Shown here one piece after another: positions 1 to 8,919 of a stretch of DNA of 64,000 nt; position 1 is the first letter of the stretch, and each line of letters starts with the position of its first letter. The stretch lies in assembly GCA_031292455.1 (NCBI GenBank), contig JARLHC010000128.1, positions 16,378 to 80,377 of the forward strand, given 5' to 3'. The DNA is from Ignavibacteriaceae bacterium. GTDB taxonomy: Bacteria; Bacteroidota; Ignavibacteria; Ignavibacteriales; Ignavibacteriaceae. The notes beneath the pieces were generated by a model that ran no database searches, was not told the origin of the DNA, and worked only from the letters and a program-made list of their open reading frames with translations. A program made the translations under genes and the position numbers.

Positions 1-3000
1 ATGTCATCATTGCTAATAGTATTTGCGGGGAACAAACCGATGATACCGTTAGCTGTAAGAGATTTATCTTTAATAATTTTATCGAGCAATGTATTAGCAT
101 CATCAAATATTTTTTTAGCTTCTGATCCAAATTTAGCAGATTCAAAAATCGAAGGATATTTACCTTTGAGTTCCCAAGTGAGGAAGAAAGGAGTCCAGTC
201 GATATATTTTCTTAAGGTATTTATAGGGAAATTATTAAAATTAGTTATTCCTAAGTTCTGAGGTTCTGGAATTTTTACTTTAGTCCAATCAGTTTTAAAT
301 TTATTCCTTCTAGCTTCCAGGATAGTTAGATAAGTCTTTGCTTCTTTTTTCTTGAGGTGATCATCTCTTAATCTTTTATATTCATCCTTAATGCTGACAG
401 AAAAATTGTTTTTGACTGAATCATCCGGATTTATAAGATTGCTTACGACAGGAACGCTTCTTGAAGCATCGAGCACATGAACAGTAGAGCCGCTATACAT
501 AGGAGCAATTTTAACAGCAGTATGGATTCTGGATGTTGTAGCACCACCGATGAGAAGGGGGATTTTAAATCCTCTTCTTTCCATTTCTTTTGCCACATGC
601 ACCATTTCATCCAGAGATGGGGTTATAAGTCCGCTCAGACCTATAACATCAACACTTTCATCTATTGCTGTTTGCAAAATCTTATCAGCGGGGACCATTA
701 CACCAAGATCAATAACTTGATAATTATTACAGCCGAGAACAACACCAACGATATTCTTCCCGATATCGTGGACATCTCCCTTAACAGTAGCCATCAATAT
801 TTTTCCTGCTTCTCTAGTATCATTTGAATCAAGTTTTTCCTGTTCAATATAAGGTATAAGTATAGCAACAGACTTTTTCATAACCCTTGCGCTTTTGACC
901 ACCTGGGGGAGAAACATTTTTCCAGAGCCGAACAGATCGCCGACAACACTCATACCGTCCATTAATGGACCTTCAATAATTTCGATCGGTTTAGCAAATA
1001 GTTTTCTTGCTTCTTCAGTATCTGTCTCGATATATTCAATAATACCTTTAATCAGAGCATGCTTAAGTCTTTCAGTAACCGGCAGATTTCTCCATTCATC
1101 CTGTTTTACAACTTCCTTACCTTTCTGTTTAATTGTTTCGGCAAAGTCAACAAGCCGTTCAGTTGCATCGGATCTTCTGTTTAGGATGACGTCCTCAACA
1201 AGAAGAAGCAGGTCTTTCGGAATCTCTTCATAAACTTCCAACTGTCCGGCATTAACAATGCCCATATCCATACCGGCTTTAATTGCATGGTAGAGGAAGA
1301 CTGAATGCATTGCTTCGCGGACAATACTATTGCCACGGAATGAAAATGAGATATTACTAATACCTCCGCTAATTTTAGCTTCAGGGAGATTTTGTTTTAT
1401 CCATTTTACAGTTTCAATATAATCGACTGCATAATTGTTATGTTCCTCGATACCAGTAGCGACAGTAAGTATATTGGGATCAAAGATTATGTCATGGGGA
1501 GGAAATCCGACCTCTTCGGTTAAAATTTTATAAGCACGGTGAAATATTCTCTTTCTTTTTTCAAGTGAATCCGCTTGTCCCTGTTCATCAAAAGCCATAA
1601 CTATGACTGCGGCTCCATACATAAGTATTTTTTCAGCACGTTCTTTAAATACCTTTTCCCCTTCTTTGAGACTTATTGAATTAACGATACCTTTACCCTG
1701 CAGACATTTCAGTCCGGCCTCAATAACGGACCATTTTGAGGAATCAATCATAATTGGAAGTTTTGCAATATCAGGTTCAGCAGCTAACAGGTTAAGGAAT
1801 TTTGTCATGGCCTGTTCTGAATCAAGCAGTCCTTCATCCATATTTATATCTAATACCTGAGCACCTCCCTCGACCTGCTGACGTGCAACAGCAAGAGCTC
1901 CTTCGTAATCATTTGACATAATAAGTTTTTCAAATTTCTTAGAGCCTGTTATATTTGTCCTTTCGCCAATATTAACAAAATTTGTTTCGGGACGAAATAT
2001 CAGCGGTTCCATACCGCATAATTTCAGATAAGAATTGACCTCGGGGATTTTTCTTGGTCTATAATTCTTTGACATTTCCGCAATAGCTTTTATATGATCA
2101 GGCGTAGTACCGCAGCAGCCTCCGACAATATTAAAGAAACCATCCTTAGCAAATTCGTTAAGAACGGCAGTCATTGTGCCAGCTGTTTCATCATATTCAC
2201 CCATTTCATTTGGGAGTCCGGCATTAGGGTAAATAGAGATAAAATAGGGAGCTTTTTGAGCAAGCTCTTCAATAAAAGGGCGCATTTGTTTTGCACCCAA
2301 GGCGCAGTTTAATCCAACGCTAAGCAAATTTTTAGTATGAGAAACAGATATTAAAAATGCTTCGGTAGTTTGTCCTGATAAAGTCCGACCGCTCTGGTCG
2401 ACTATAGTACCCGAAATCATTACAGGGATTTGTTTGTTAATTTCCGAGCAGTATTTTTCGATTGCATAAATAGCCGCTTTAGCATTTAGAGTATCGAATA
2501 TTGTTTCAACCAATAAAATATCGATACCTCCCTCTACCAACCCCTTGACCTGTTCATAATAAGCATTTGATATTGAATCAAAAGTTGCAGCTCGGTAGCC
2601 AGGGTCGTTCACATCGGGAGACAGGGAGAGGCTCTTATTTGTAGGACCCAAAGCCCCAGCTACGAATCTTGGTTTGTCAGGAGTTATACGAGTATATTCA
2701 GAAGCCACCTCCCTGGCGATTTTGGCTGACTGATAATTCAGTTCATGTACGATAAACTCAAGTTTATAATCGGCTTGCGCTATTGATGTTGCGCTAAAAG
2801 TATTGGTCTCAATAATATCGGATCCCGCTTCAAAATATTCACGATGAATATTCTTTATAATATCCGGCTGTGTAATGGAAAGGAGATCATTATTTCCTTT
2901 AAGATCATGCGGATGATCTTTAAATCTACTGCCTCTGAAGTGATCCTCAGATAAATTATGCCGTTGAATCATAGTTCCCATAGCACCATCAATCACAAGG

Positions 3001-3047
3001 ATTCTTTCGGTTAGTATATTTTTTAATTGTTTTAACACCGGATTCAT
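1..3047 (-). CDS. metH: Cobalamin-dependent methionine synthase (partial, C-terminus beyond window)
   Basis: Transfers the methyl group of 5-methyltetrahydrofolate to homocysteine through methylcobalamin, in the cytosol. I read 1015 codons from ATG at 3047 down to the window edge without a stop. The order of modules is the full MetH order: homocysteine-binding barrel with zinc ligands C248, C311 and C312 (GLNC and GGCCGT contexts), pterin-binding domain ([13 protein letters not shown]), cobalamin domain with the axial histidine H760 in GDVHDIGKN, then the start of the AdoMet activation domain (GLFPAN near the edge). Residue numbers are shifted by one from E. coli MetH (C247, C310, C311, H759), so roughly 210 residues should lie to the left of the window. 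It is divergent from rfaD with under 100 bp between start codons. That gap is too short to hold a cobalamin or SAM riboswitch of normal size, and I see none. Confidence 0.97.
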   Translation of the reverse strand, partial: MNPVLKQLKNILTERILVIDGAMGTMIQRHNLSEDHFRGSRFKDHPHDLKGNNDLLSITQPDIIKNIHREYFEAGSDIIETNTFSATSIAQADYKLEFIVHELNYQSAKIAREVASEYTRITPDKPRFVAGALGPTNKSLSLSPDVNDPGYRAATFDSISNAYYEQVKGLVEGGIDILLVETIFDTLNAKAAIYAIEKYCSEINKQIPVMISGTIVDQSGRTLSGQTTEAFLISVSHTKNLLSVGLNCALGAKQMRPFIEELAQKAPYFISIYPNAGLPNEMGEYDETAGTMTAVLNEFAKDGFFNIVGGCCGTTPDHIKAIAEMSKNYRPRKIPEVNSYLKLCGMEPLIFRPETNFVNIGERTNITGSKKFEKLIMSNDYEGALAVARQQVEGGAQVLDINMDEGLLDSEQAMTKFLNLLAAEPDIAKLPIMIDSSKWSVIEAGLKCLQGKGIVNSISLKEGEKVFKERAEKILMYGAAVIVMAFDEQGQADSLEKRKRIFHRAYKILTEEVGFPPHDIIFDPNILTVATGIEEHNNYAVDYIETVKWIKQNLPEAKISGGISNISFSFRGNSIVREAMHSVFLYHAIKAGMDMGIVNAGQLEVYEEIPKDLLLLVEDVILNRRSDATERLVDFAETIKQKGKEVVKQDEWRNLPVTERLKHALIKGIIEYIETDTEEARKLFAKPIEIIEGPLMDGMSVVGDLFGSGKMFLPQVVKSARVMKKSVAILIPYIEQEKLDSNDTREAGKILMATVKGDVHDIGKNIVGVVLGCNNYQVIDLGVMVPADKILQTAIDESVDVIGLSGLITPSLDEMVHVAKEMERRGFKIPLLIGGATTSRIHTAVKIAPMYSGSTVHVLDASRSVPVVSNLINPDDSVKNNFSVSIKDEYKRLRDDHLKKKEAKTYLTILEARRNKFKTDWTKVKIPEPQNLGITNFNNFPINTLRKYIDWTPFFLTWELKGKYPSIFESAKFGSEAKKIFDDANTLLDKIIKDKSLTANGIIGLFPANTISNDD

Positions 3048-3141
3048 TTTAATCATTTCTTGTTAATCTTTGTAAAGAATATTAAATATAATTAAATTGT
3101 TAATCATTAAAAATTCAGATTATAGGATAAAATTACAAGAT
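3048..3141. promoter_or_regulatory. Divergent intergenic region between metH and rfaD
   Basis: This 94-bp A+T-rich gap must hold promoters for both divergent genes. A TATAAT box lies at 3087-3092 on the plus strand. No TTGACA-like box is found at 16-18 bp upstream; TTGTTA at 3060-3065 is 21 bp away, which is too far. The assignment is therefore only by position and the -10-like box. Confidence 0.35.
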
Positions 3142-4107
3142 ATGATAGTAGTGACGGGTGGCGCAGGATTTATCGGAAGTGCAATTGTATGGAGATTAAA
3201 CCAGCTTGGAAATGAGAATATATTAATTGTAGATGAATTGGGTAAAGATGAAAAATGGAAGAACTTACCTTCCTTAAAATTTGCTGATTATATGAACAAG
3301 TGGGAATTTCTGAATAAAATTGAAGCGGAGGCATTATCCGATATTGAGGCCATTATTCATATGGGAGCCAATTCATCAACGACTGAAATAGATGCTGATT
3401 ATCTGATAGAGAATAATTATGAATACACAAAATCACTTGCGTCATATTCAGTAGAGAAAAAGGTCAGATTTATATATGCATCATCTGCGGCGACATACGG
3501 GGATGGCGCGCTAGGCTTTTCGGATAATGAGCTTGAAATAAATAATCTACGTCCTCTTAATATGTACGGCTATTCAAAACAACTTTTTGATCGATGGGCT
3601 TTCCGGAATAAACTAACAGATAAAATAGCAGGAATAAAATATTTTAATGTTTATGGTCCAAATGAGAATCATAAGGGAGATATGAGAAGTGTGGTAAATA
3701 AAGCATACGATCAGATAAAAGAAACCGGGAGAGTTAAATTATTTAAATCTGAAAATCCTTTATATAAAGACGGAGAACAGGTAAGAGACTTTATTTATGT
3801 AAAAGATGCTGTTGAAATGACACTTTTCTTTTTATTTAACAAGGAGAAAAACGGGATATATAATGCGGGTTCCGGAAAAGCGCAGAGCTGGAATGCATTA
3901 GTAAAATCAATATTTACTGCATTAGATAAACCTGTGAAAATTGATTATATAGAATTACCCTCCCACCTTAAGGCGAAGTACCAATATTTCACAGAAGCTG
4001 ATATTTCCAAAATAAAGAAAGCCGGTTATACACAACAATTATTCAGTTTAGAAGATGGAGTAGCCGACTATGTAAAAAACTATTTATTAAAAGATAAGCA
4101 CCTTTAG
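3142..4107 (+). CDS. rfaD: ADP-L-glycero-D-manno-heptose 6-epimerase
   Basis: Epimerises ADP-D-glycero-D-manno-heptose to the L-glycero form, the donor for the LPS inner core. It is a cytosolic extended short-chain dehydrogenase (321 aa from this start, against about 310 in enterobacteria). The NAD(P)-binding loop TGGAGFIG is at residues 5-12, and the catalytic pair Y142 and K146 lies in YGYSK. The frame is open 45 bases further upstream, but the ATG at 3142 puts the Rossmann strand at residue 2, as in known RfaD proteins, so I prefer it. The ribosome-binding site is weak. The stop codon overlaps by 4 bp the stop of the convergent acidic-protein gene. A GT9 heptosyltransferase-type gene at 15259 fits the same pathway. 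Confidence 0.93.
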   Translation: MIVVTGGAGFIGSAIVWRLNQLGNENILIVDELGKDEKWKNLPSLKFADYMNKWEFLNKIEAEALSDIEAIIHMGANSSTTEIDADYLIENNYEYTKSLASYSVEKKVRFIYASSAATYGDGALGFSDNELEINNLRPLNMYGYSKQLFDRWAFRNKLTDKIAGIKYFNVYGPNENHKGDMRSVVNKAYDQIKETGRVKLFKSENPLYKDGEQVRDFIYVKDAVEMTLFFLFNKEKNGIYNAGSGKAQSWNALVKSIFTALDKPVKIDYIELPSHLKAKYQYFTEADISKIKKAGYTQQLFSLEDGVADYVKNYLLKDKHL

Positions 4108-4415
4108 AATCCTTCTTCATCCTCGTCAAGCAGATCGTCGTCATCGTCCTCTTCGAAGTCAAAATCTTCTTCATAGAATTCTTCTTCATCGGGTTCTTCG
4201 GAAACCGGCTCATCCTCTTCATCCACATCATAAAAATCGTCTTCTTCGTCTTCACCTTCCAAATCGTCACTATCTTGGTCAAGGTCGTCTTCGTCAAAAT
4301 CATCAAAATCATCATCCTTTTTCTTCGGAGAGTAAAGGCTAATAATTTCAGGAGTTTCATTTTCAAATTCTTCACCAGATTCGAAAAGGTTCTCATAGGA
4401 ATTTAGCTCAGTCAT
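4104..4415 (-). CDS. Extremely acidic small protein, function unknown
   Basis: A 103-residue protein in which 56 residues are Asp or Glu (my count). Residues 1-33 look ordinary and end in a KKK cluster; residues 34-103 are almost continuous D/E with scattered aromatic residues and are probably disordered. The plus strand across the same bases also has a long open frame, rich in Lys, Met and Thr, but that is what antisense of GAT/GAA/GAG codons gives; the acidic reading has the normal start context. The gene is convergent with rfaD (4-bp stop overlap) and divergent from the Nudix gene. The acidic low-complexity tail resembles the C-terminal part of RNA polymerase delta subunits in composition only; I see no delta N-terminal domain, so no function is assigned. 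Confidence 0.6.
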   Translation of the reverse strand: MTELNSYENLFESGEEFENETPEIISLYSPKKKDDDFDDFDEDDLDQDSDDLEGEDEEDDFYDVDEEDEPVSEEPDEEEFYEEDFDFEEDDDDDLLDEDEEGF

Positions 4416-4649
4416 ATTTGCCTTTCTTAAATTTATTATTTGAAAATTAGAATATGAAATTTACTATGTTGTGATTTAAAGTTGACATAATAATAAATTA
4501 ATACTTCACTAAATATTTCTATTTTTTTTCAAAGTGCCAAATAAATAATTATTTATATTTAGTTTTGTCTTTCATTAACGATATTAAAAACAAATATCCT
4601 ATCTTAGTTAATTAACAAAACTCAAATTATAAATTCAACAGGAAATTTA

Positions 4650-5114
4650 ATGAAACTAGCTACCTTATGCTATATAATTGACAGAGAGAAAAAAGTAACC
4701 TTAATGCTGCATAGGATAACAAAAAAAAATGATATTCACGAAGGGAAATGGAATGGATTAGGAGGGAAGTTTGATCCAAATGAAACACCTGAGGAATGTG
4801 TGATTAGGGAAATAATGGAAGAATCAGGATTAAAAATTTACTCTCCTAAGTTGCATGGATTTATTACATTCCCACTATTTGATGGAAAAGATGACTGGTA
4901 TGTTTTTCTGTTTACTGCTGATAAATTTGAAGGAGAACTTATAAACTCAAATGAGGGGCACCTTGAATGGATTCCGAATGATAAGATTCTTTCATTAAAT
5001 CTATGGGAAGGGGACCGGATATTTATCCCCTGGCTCTATAACGAAAAATTTTTTAGTGCAAAATTTGTTTATAAAAATAAAAAGCTTACAGATTATTGGG
5101 TTAATTTCTATTAA
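4650..5114 (+). CDS. mutX: Nudix hydrolase, 8-oxo-dGTP diphosphatase (MutT/MutX type)
   Basis: Predicted to hydrolyse oxidised purine nucleoside triphosphates to the monophosphate. The 154-aa protein carries a perfect Nudix box GX5EX7REUXEEXGU at about residues 40-62, starting at GKFDPNE and ending at REIMEESGL. The surrounding sequence (LATLCYI near the start, HEGKWNG before the box, FFSAKFVY near the end) matches my memory of the streptococcal MutX branch, which has the same length. A GGAAA purine run precedes the ATG. It sits alone between the acidic-protein gene and the heme operon. Substrate specificity within the Nudix family cannot be proven from sequence. Confidence 0.85.
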   Translation: MKLATLCYIIDREKKVTLMLHRITKKNDIHEGKWNGLGGKFDPNETPEECVIREIMEESGLKIYSPKLHGFITFPLFDGKDDWYVFLFTADKFEGELINSNEGHLEWIPNDKILSLNLWEGDRIFIPWLYNEKFFSAKFVYKNKKLTDYWVNFY

Positions 5115-5153
5115 ATTTTCAATAATATAGACCATAAGGGCAAAAATATTTAC

Positions 5154-5223
5154 TGACCGAAAAGTCATATTATCGTTGAAGCACAACATATAATTATATA
5201 TTTTTATACCCATCAGTCAGTCA
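5154..5223 (+). promoter_or_regulatory. Candidate promoter and operator of the heme operon
   Basis: Upstream of the first heme-operon gene there is a TATAAT box at 5189-5194. A short palindrome TGAC-CGAAAA-GTCA at 5154-5167 lies where the -35 region would be. A second related sequence, CAGTCAGTCA, is at 5214-5223 directly before the AAGGAG ribosome-binding site; it shares GTCAGT with the reverse complement of 5152-5159. TetR-family repressors often bind repeats of this TGAC/GTCA type, and the operon encodes a TetR domain fused to HemD. The link is inference; the repeats themselves are seen. Confidence 0.35.
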
Positions 5224-5232
5224 AGGAGCCAT

Positions 5233-6057
5233 ATGAGTTACACTATTACTATTCTTAACGTTCTTTTACCGCTTCTTTATATCGGAACATTTGGAATCTA
5301 TGCTTATGATTTCTGGAAGGGGGAAAAGAGATTTACGAATTCGAAAAGAGTGCTCCTCTTTTTAACACTTCTATTTCATGTAGTTTATTTACTGGTGAGA
5401 ACAATTTTTCTAAGCCACCCACCAATAACTAACGTATTTGAAATATTCACAGTCCTTGCATTTTCTATCAGTTTTTCATATTTCATACTTGAGCTTGTAA
5501 CCGACATAAGAGGAACTGGTCCGTTCATAATAATTATTTCAATTATATTTCAGGTTATTTCGTCCCTTTTCATAAATGATATAACATTTGTAAAGGAAAT
5601 TCTTCGAAGCAACCTTTTAGGTGTACATGTATTTAGTGCATTAGTCGGGTACTCGGGTATAACCATATCTGCCGTATATGGTTTTTTATATTTGACGCTT
5701 TATAAGGATATAAAGCTGAACAAATTCGGTTTAATATTTAACAGGCTGCCTAACTTAGAAGTTCTGGAGACGCTCAGTTACTATTCGGCAGTTATTGGTT
5801 TTATTCTTTTGACAATGGCTATCGTGATAGGGATAATATGGCTTCCTAAAGCGTTTCCAAATTACAGTTATACAGATCCGAAACTAATAGGGACATTCAC
5901 GGTCTGGGCACTTTATGGAATAGGGATATTGAGTAAAACATTTGGTAAATGGAGAGGGAAAAAAGTGGTATTCTTATCTATAATAGGGTTTGTTATTGCT
6001 ATTCTCTCTACTATGTTCACCAATTTTCTTTCTTCCAGTTTTCATTCTTTTTATTAA
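5233..6057 (+). CDS. CcsA/HemX-family cytochrome c assembly membrane protein
   Basis: An integral membrane protein of 274 aa with about eight hydrophobic segments, placed directly before hemA as hemX is in Bacillus. The family (CcsA/HemX/ResC) handles heme at the membrane; HemX itself is linked to control of GluTR level. Candidate heme-ligand histidines are visible at LLFHVVY (near residue 50), NLLGVHVFSALVGYSG (near 135) and close to the C-terminus. The tryptophan-rich WWD motif of true CcsA synthetases is missing, which favours a HemX-type role. The ATG is preceded by AAGGAG at 5223-5228. It is the first gene of the operon, and its stop is one base before the hemA start. Confidence 0.82.
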   Translation: MSYTITILNVLLPLLYIGTFGIYAYDFWKGEKRFTNSKRVLLFLTLLFHVVYLLVRTIFLSHPPITNVFEIFTVLAFSISFSYFILELVTDIRGTGPFIIIISIIFQVISSLFINDITFVKEILRSNLLGVHVFSALVGYSGITISAVYGFLYLTLYKDIKLNKFGLIFNRLPNLEVLETLSYYSAVIGFILLTMAIVIGIIWLPKAFPNYSYTDPKLIGTFTVWALYGIGILSKTFGKWRGKKVVFLSIIGFVIAILSTMFTNFLSSSFHSFY

Positions 6058-6058
6058 T

Positions 6059-7345
6059 ATGATGAATATACTTGCAGTTTCAATAAATCATCATACGGCC
6101 CCGGTAGAATTAAGGGAAGCATTTCATCTAAACAGCGATGAAATTAAAAATCTAATTCATCGTGTTAAAGAAGAGTTATTTTCTGAAGGGTTAATCATAT
6201 CCACATGTAATAGAACCGAGTTGTATGGAATTCCCAAAGACCAGAAACTTGATGTTCTGGACATCCAGAATTTTATTTTTAAATATAAAAACAATAAGGA
6301 AGTTAAACCGGAGAATTTTCAGACCTTTGCTTCCTCGGAAGCAATTAAACATTTATTCAAAGTGATTTCGGGTATTGATTCACTTTTAATAGGTGACAAC
6401 CAAATCTACCATCAGGTGAAAGAAGCCTTTCAGACTTCCGAAGAGATGCAGTTTGCAGGTGTCTTGATGAAAAGAATTTTTGATGCTGCAACTAAAACAG
6501 GGAAAAGGGCAATTTCAGAAACTGAGATAAGTGAAGGCGCAGTTACAGTCAGCTATGCTGCTGTTCAATTAATAGAAAAGATATTTTCTAGTATTTCCAA
6601 AAAGAGTGCTCTTATAATAGGAGCCGGAGAATCGGGAGAACTTGCGGCCAAACATCTTAAAGACAGGGGAATAGGGAGACTTGTTATAACTAACCGTACA
6701 TTGGAGCGTGCAGAGAAAATAGCAAGGGAACTGGATTTTGAAACATTACCGTTCAATACATTTAAAGAGAAAATGCACGAATTTGATATAATTTTAAGTG
6801 CTACAAGTGCAGACGAATTAATTATTACAAAAGAGGACATCAGAAATACCATGAAGGAAAGGAATCATACTTCATTGGTATTAATGGATATTGCTATCCC
6901 AAGGGATATTGATCCGTCGGTAAAAGAGATAGATTATGTATTTTATCATGATATCGATTCATTAAATATTATTGTTGAACAAAATCTCTCCAAAAGGAAA
7001 TTTGAAATTCCCCGTATAGAAAAAATAATTGATGAAGAAATAGATACTTTTATAGGATGGTATAACTCACTAGAAGTTGCCCCTACGATTAAAGACCTAA
7101 GAGACTATTTTGAGAATATAAGAGCTGAAGAAGTCGGAAAAAATAAAAACCGGTTTTCAACCGAAGATCAGGAAAAAGTTGAAATAATAACAAAAAGGAT
7201 TATAAACAAAATACTTCATCAGCCGACAGTAGGTTTGAAGAAAATTAATGATTTCGGAACAACTCCCGAAGAAACAGCAGTAAAAGTAAATGTATTACGG
7301 GATATATTCGGAATAAACCATAACAACAAAGAAGAAAAAGAATAG
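6059..7345 (+). CDS. hemA: Glutamyl-tRNA reductase
   Basis: Catalyses NADPH-dependent reduction of glutamyl-tRNA(Glu) to glutamate-1-semialdehyde, the first step of the C5 tetrapyrrole pathway. I place the start at the ATGATG pair at 6059-6064, one base after the previous stop. This gives 428 aa and puts the catalytic cysteine at C50 in STCNRTE, as in E. coli. The frame is open further upstream, inside the previous gene, but that extension is hydrophobic and out of family. The NADP domain shows the loop GAGESGELAA, and a C-terminal dimerisation domain follows. One odd residue: the conserved GExQI motif reads GDNQI here (D113). Confidence 0.96.
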   Translation: MMNILAVSINHHTAPVELREAFHLNSDEIKNLIHRVKEELFSEGLIISTCNRTELYGIPKDQKLDVLDIQNFIFKYKNNKEVKPENFQTFASSEAIKHLFKVISGIDSLLIGDNQIYHQVKEAFQTSEEMQFAGVLMKRIFDAATKTGKRAISETEISEGAVTVSYAAVQLIEKIFSSISKKSALIIGAGESGELAAKHLKDRGIGRLVITNRTLERAEKIARELDFETLPFNTFKEKMHEFDIILSATSADELIITKEDIRNTMKERNHTSLVLMDIAIPRDIDPSVKEIDYVFYHDIDSLNIIVEQNLSKRKFEIPRIEKIIDEEIDTFIGWYNSLEVAPTIKDLRDYFENIRAEEVGKNKNRFSTEDQEKVEIITKRIINKILHQPTVGLKKINDFGTTPEETAVKVNVLRDIFGINHNNKEEKE

Positions 7346-7363
7346 ATTTTTAGTTAAGGACTA

Positions 7364-8311
7364 ATGTTGAAAAAAACTTTAATAATAATAGGTTCCAGGG
7401 GGAGCGAGCTAGCAATATGGCAGTCTCATTTTGTAAAGTCGGAACTTGAAAAAAATAATAAAAATATTACTGTCGATATCAAGGTTGTAAAAACAAAGGG
7501 GGATAAGATTCTTAATATTGCCTTGTCCAAGATAGGAGACAAGAGCTTATTCACTAAGGAGCTTGAAGTTGCACTTCTTAATAAATCAATTGATATAGCT
7601 GTTCATAGTCTAAAAGATCTACAGACAAAACTTCCTGCCGGACTGATACTGGGAGCTGTCTCTAAGAGGCATGCGGTTGAAGATGTTCTAATAGCCAGGG
7701 AAAAAGGAACCACAATTTTTAATATCCGGGAAGGCGCCATAATAGCCACAGGATCTTTAAGAAGGATGTCCCAACTTCTCCATATTCGTCCTGATATTAA
7801 AATTGTGGATATCAGAGGTAATGTCCCTTCAAGAGTAGATAAATTTATTAAATCAAAATGGGATGGAATTATTCTTGCTCGCGCAGGTGTCGAAAGATTA
7901 AAACTAAGTAAACACATATCATCGGTAATTGATAAAGAGGAAATTCTTCCTGCAGTAAGCCAGGGTGCTTTAGGCATAGAGGTTTATGAAGATAACAAGT
8001 CTGTTCTGGAGATACTAAAATCCTTCCACGATGAGAACACCCTTTCAGCAGTTTCAGCTGAAAGAGAATTATTAAGAACTCTTGAGGGGGGGTGTCAGGT
8101 TCCGATTGGAGCATATGCAGAGGTGAAGGCAAACGGGCTGTATCTTGATGCATATGTGGGGACTATTGACGGGTCGCTTGCCTACAGGAGTAAATTAAGA
8201 GGAAGTAAATCTTATCCTGAAAAATTGGGTAGTAAACTTGGCAGGAAATTATTAAAGGCCGGCGCGAAAGAAATTCTGGATGAAATTTATAATAATGTGA
8301 GGAATAAATGA
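7364..8311 (+). CDS. hemC: Porphobilinogen deaminase (hydroxymethylbilane synthase)
   Basis: Joins four porphobilinogen molecules into hydroxymethylbilane. The 315-aa protein starts with the typical GSRGSELA, has the catalytic aspartate D85 in HSLKD, the substrate-binding arginines in TGSLRR (130-134), and C244 in LEGGCQVPIGA, which carries the dipyrromethane cofactor. An AAGGA sequence lies before the ATG, 18 bases after the hemA stop. The stop codon overlaps the next start as ATGA, so translation of hemC and the following lipoprotein gene is probably coupled. Confidence 0.96.
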   Translation: MLKKTLIIIGSRGSELAIWQSHFVKSELEKNNKNITVDIKVVKTKGDKILNIALSKIGDKSLFTKELEVALLNKSIDIAVHSLKDLQTKLPAGLILGAVSKRHAVEDVLIAREKGTTIFNIREGAIIATGSLRRMSQLLHIRPDIKIVDIRGNVPSRVDKFIKSKWDGIILARAGVERLKLSKHISSVIDKEEILPAVSQGALGIEVYEDNKSVLEILKSFHDENTLSAVSAERELLRTLEGGCQVPIGAYAEVKANGLYLDAYVGTIDGSLAYRSKLRGSKSYPEKLGSKLGRKLLKAGAKEILDEIYNNVRNK

Positions 8312-8907
8312 AAACAGATTCCAAAACCATTATCTTGTTAATTATATTGATGAGTTTACTTCTCCACGCCTGCAGGTGTCCTTCATGTTCAAGAGAGGAA
8401 GAGACATTAGTGCCGAAGGATTTATTAAGTAAGGCGAATGAATTTATCAAACAAAGAACAGGTAATGAGTTCTTTGATAAATACATTTCTCCAGATTTTG
8501 TGAGGACAAAGTTCACACCTCCATATTATTTTCTTACTTACAGATTGATTATTCCAGATAAACCTTATGTAAATACAGTAATACAGTTTTCAGTTGACAG
8601 CCTGGGAAATGTAGTCAAAGACAGGGATATTATAGGAATTCCAAATTGCATTGAGGAAGGGTGCAATTTTAAGATTACAGAGGATGATGCAATTAAAATT
8701 GCAATAGATAATGGACTGAAAAAAGGGATTAAACCATGGAAAAGAGGTTTTATATGGGACGCTAAATTGAAACAGTACACTTGGCATATACTCTCAACTG
8801 AATCAGAATTACAAAGCTCTGAAGGATTTCGAGGATTCGGGAAAGAAATTATTATAGATCCGAATTCCGGACTTGTACTTGCCATGAACGATTGGCATGT
8901 TAATTAA
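8308..8907 (+). CDS. Putative lipoprotein of unknown function inside the heme operon
   Basis: A 199-aa protein with a lysine-containing N-terminus, a hydrophobic stretch and a lipobox ending at C22 (LLLHAC), so it is probably lipid-anchored in the periplasm. The mature N-terminus is Cys-rich (CRCPSC, residues 22-27). The rest alternates predicted strands and helices and resembles small periplasmic PepSY-like modules in general pattern (DDAIKIAIDNGLKKG, then a WHIL strand, then IIIDPNSG), but I do not recognise the family with certainty. It overlaps hemC by 4 bp (ATGA) and lies 12 bases before the tetR::hemD fusion, so it is co-transcribed with heme-synthesis genes. No function is assigned. 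Confidence 0.75.
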   Translation: MKTDSKTIILLIILMSLLLHACRCPSCSREEETLVPKDLLSKANEFIKQRTGNEFFDKYISPDFVRTKFTPPYYFLTYRLIIPDKPYVNTVIQFSVDSLGNVVKDRDIIGIPNCIEEGCNFKITEDDAIKIAIDNGLKKGIKPWKRGFIWDAKLKQYTWHILSTESELQSSEGFRGFGKEIIIDPNSGLVLAMNDWHVN

Positions 8908-8919
8908 AAATTTTAAGAT

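Noticed and set aside
477..1860. Several plus-strand open frames across the left end
   Set aside because: They are antisense to metH, whose domains and catalytic residues are complete on the minus strand.
3048..3141. Cobalamin or SAM riboswitch upstream of metH
   Set aside because: The gap to rfaD is under 100 bp and shows no conserved riboswitch sequences or long-range pairing.
4043..4396. Long open frame on the same strand as the acidic gene but in another frame
   Set aside because: It is an out-of-frame reading of the GAA/GAT-rich acidic gene, giving a Met/Lys/Thr-rich peptide with no family, and it overlaps rfaD.
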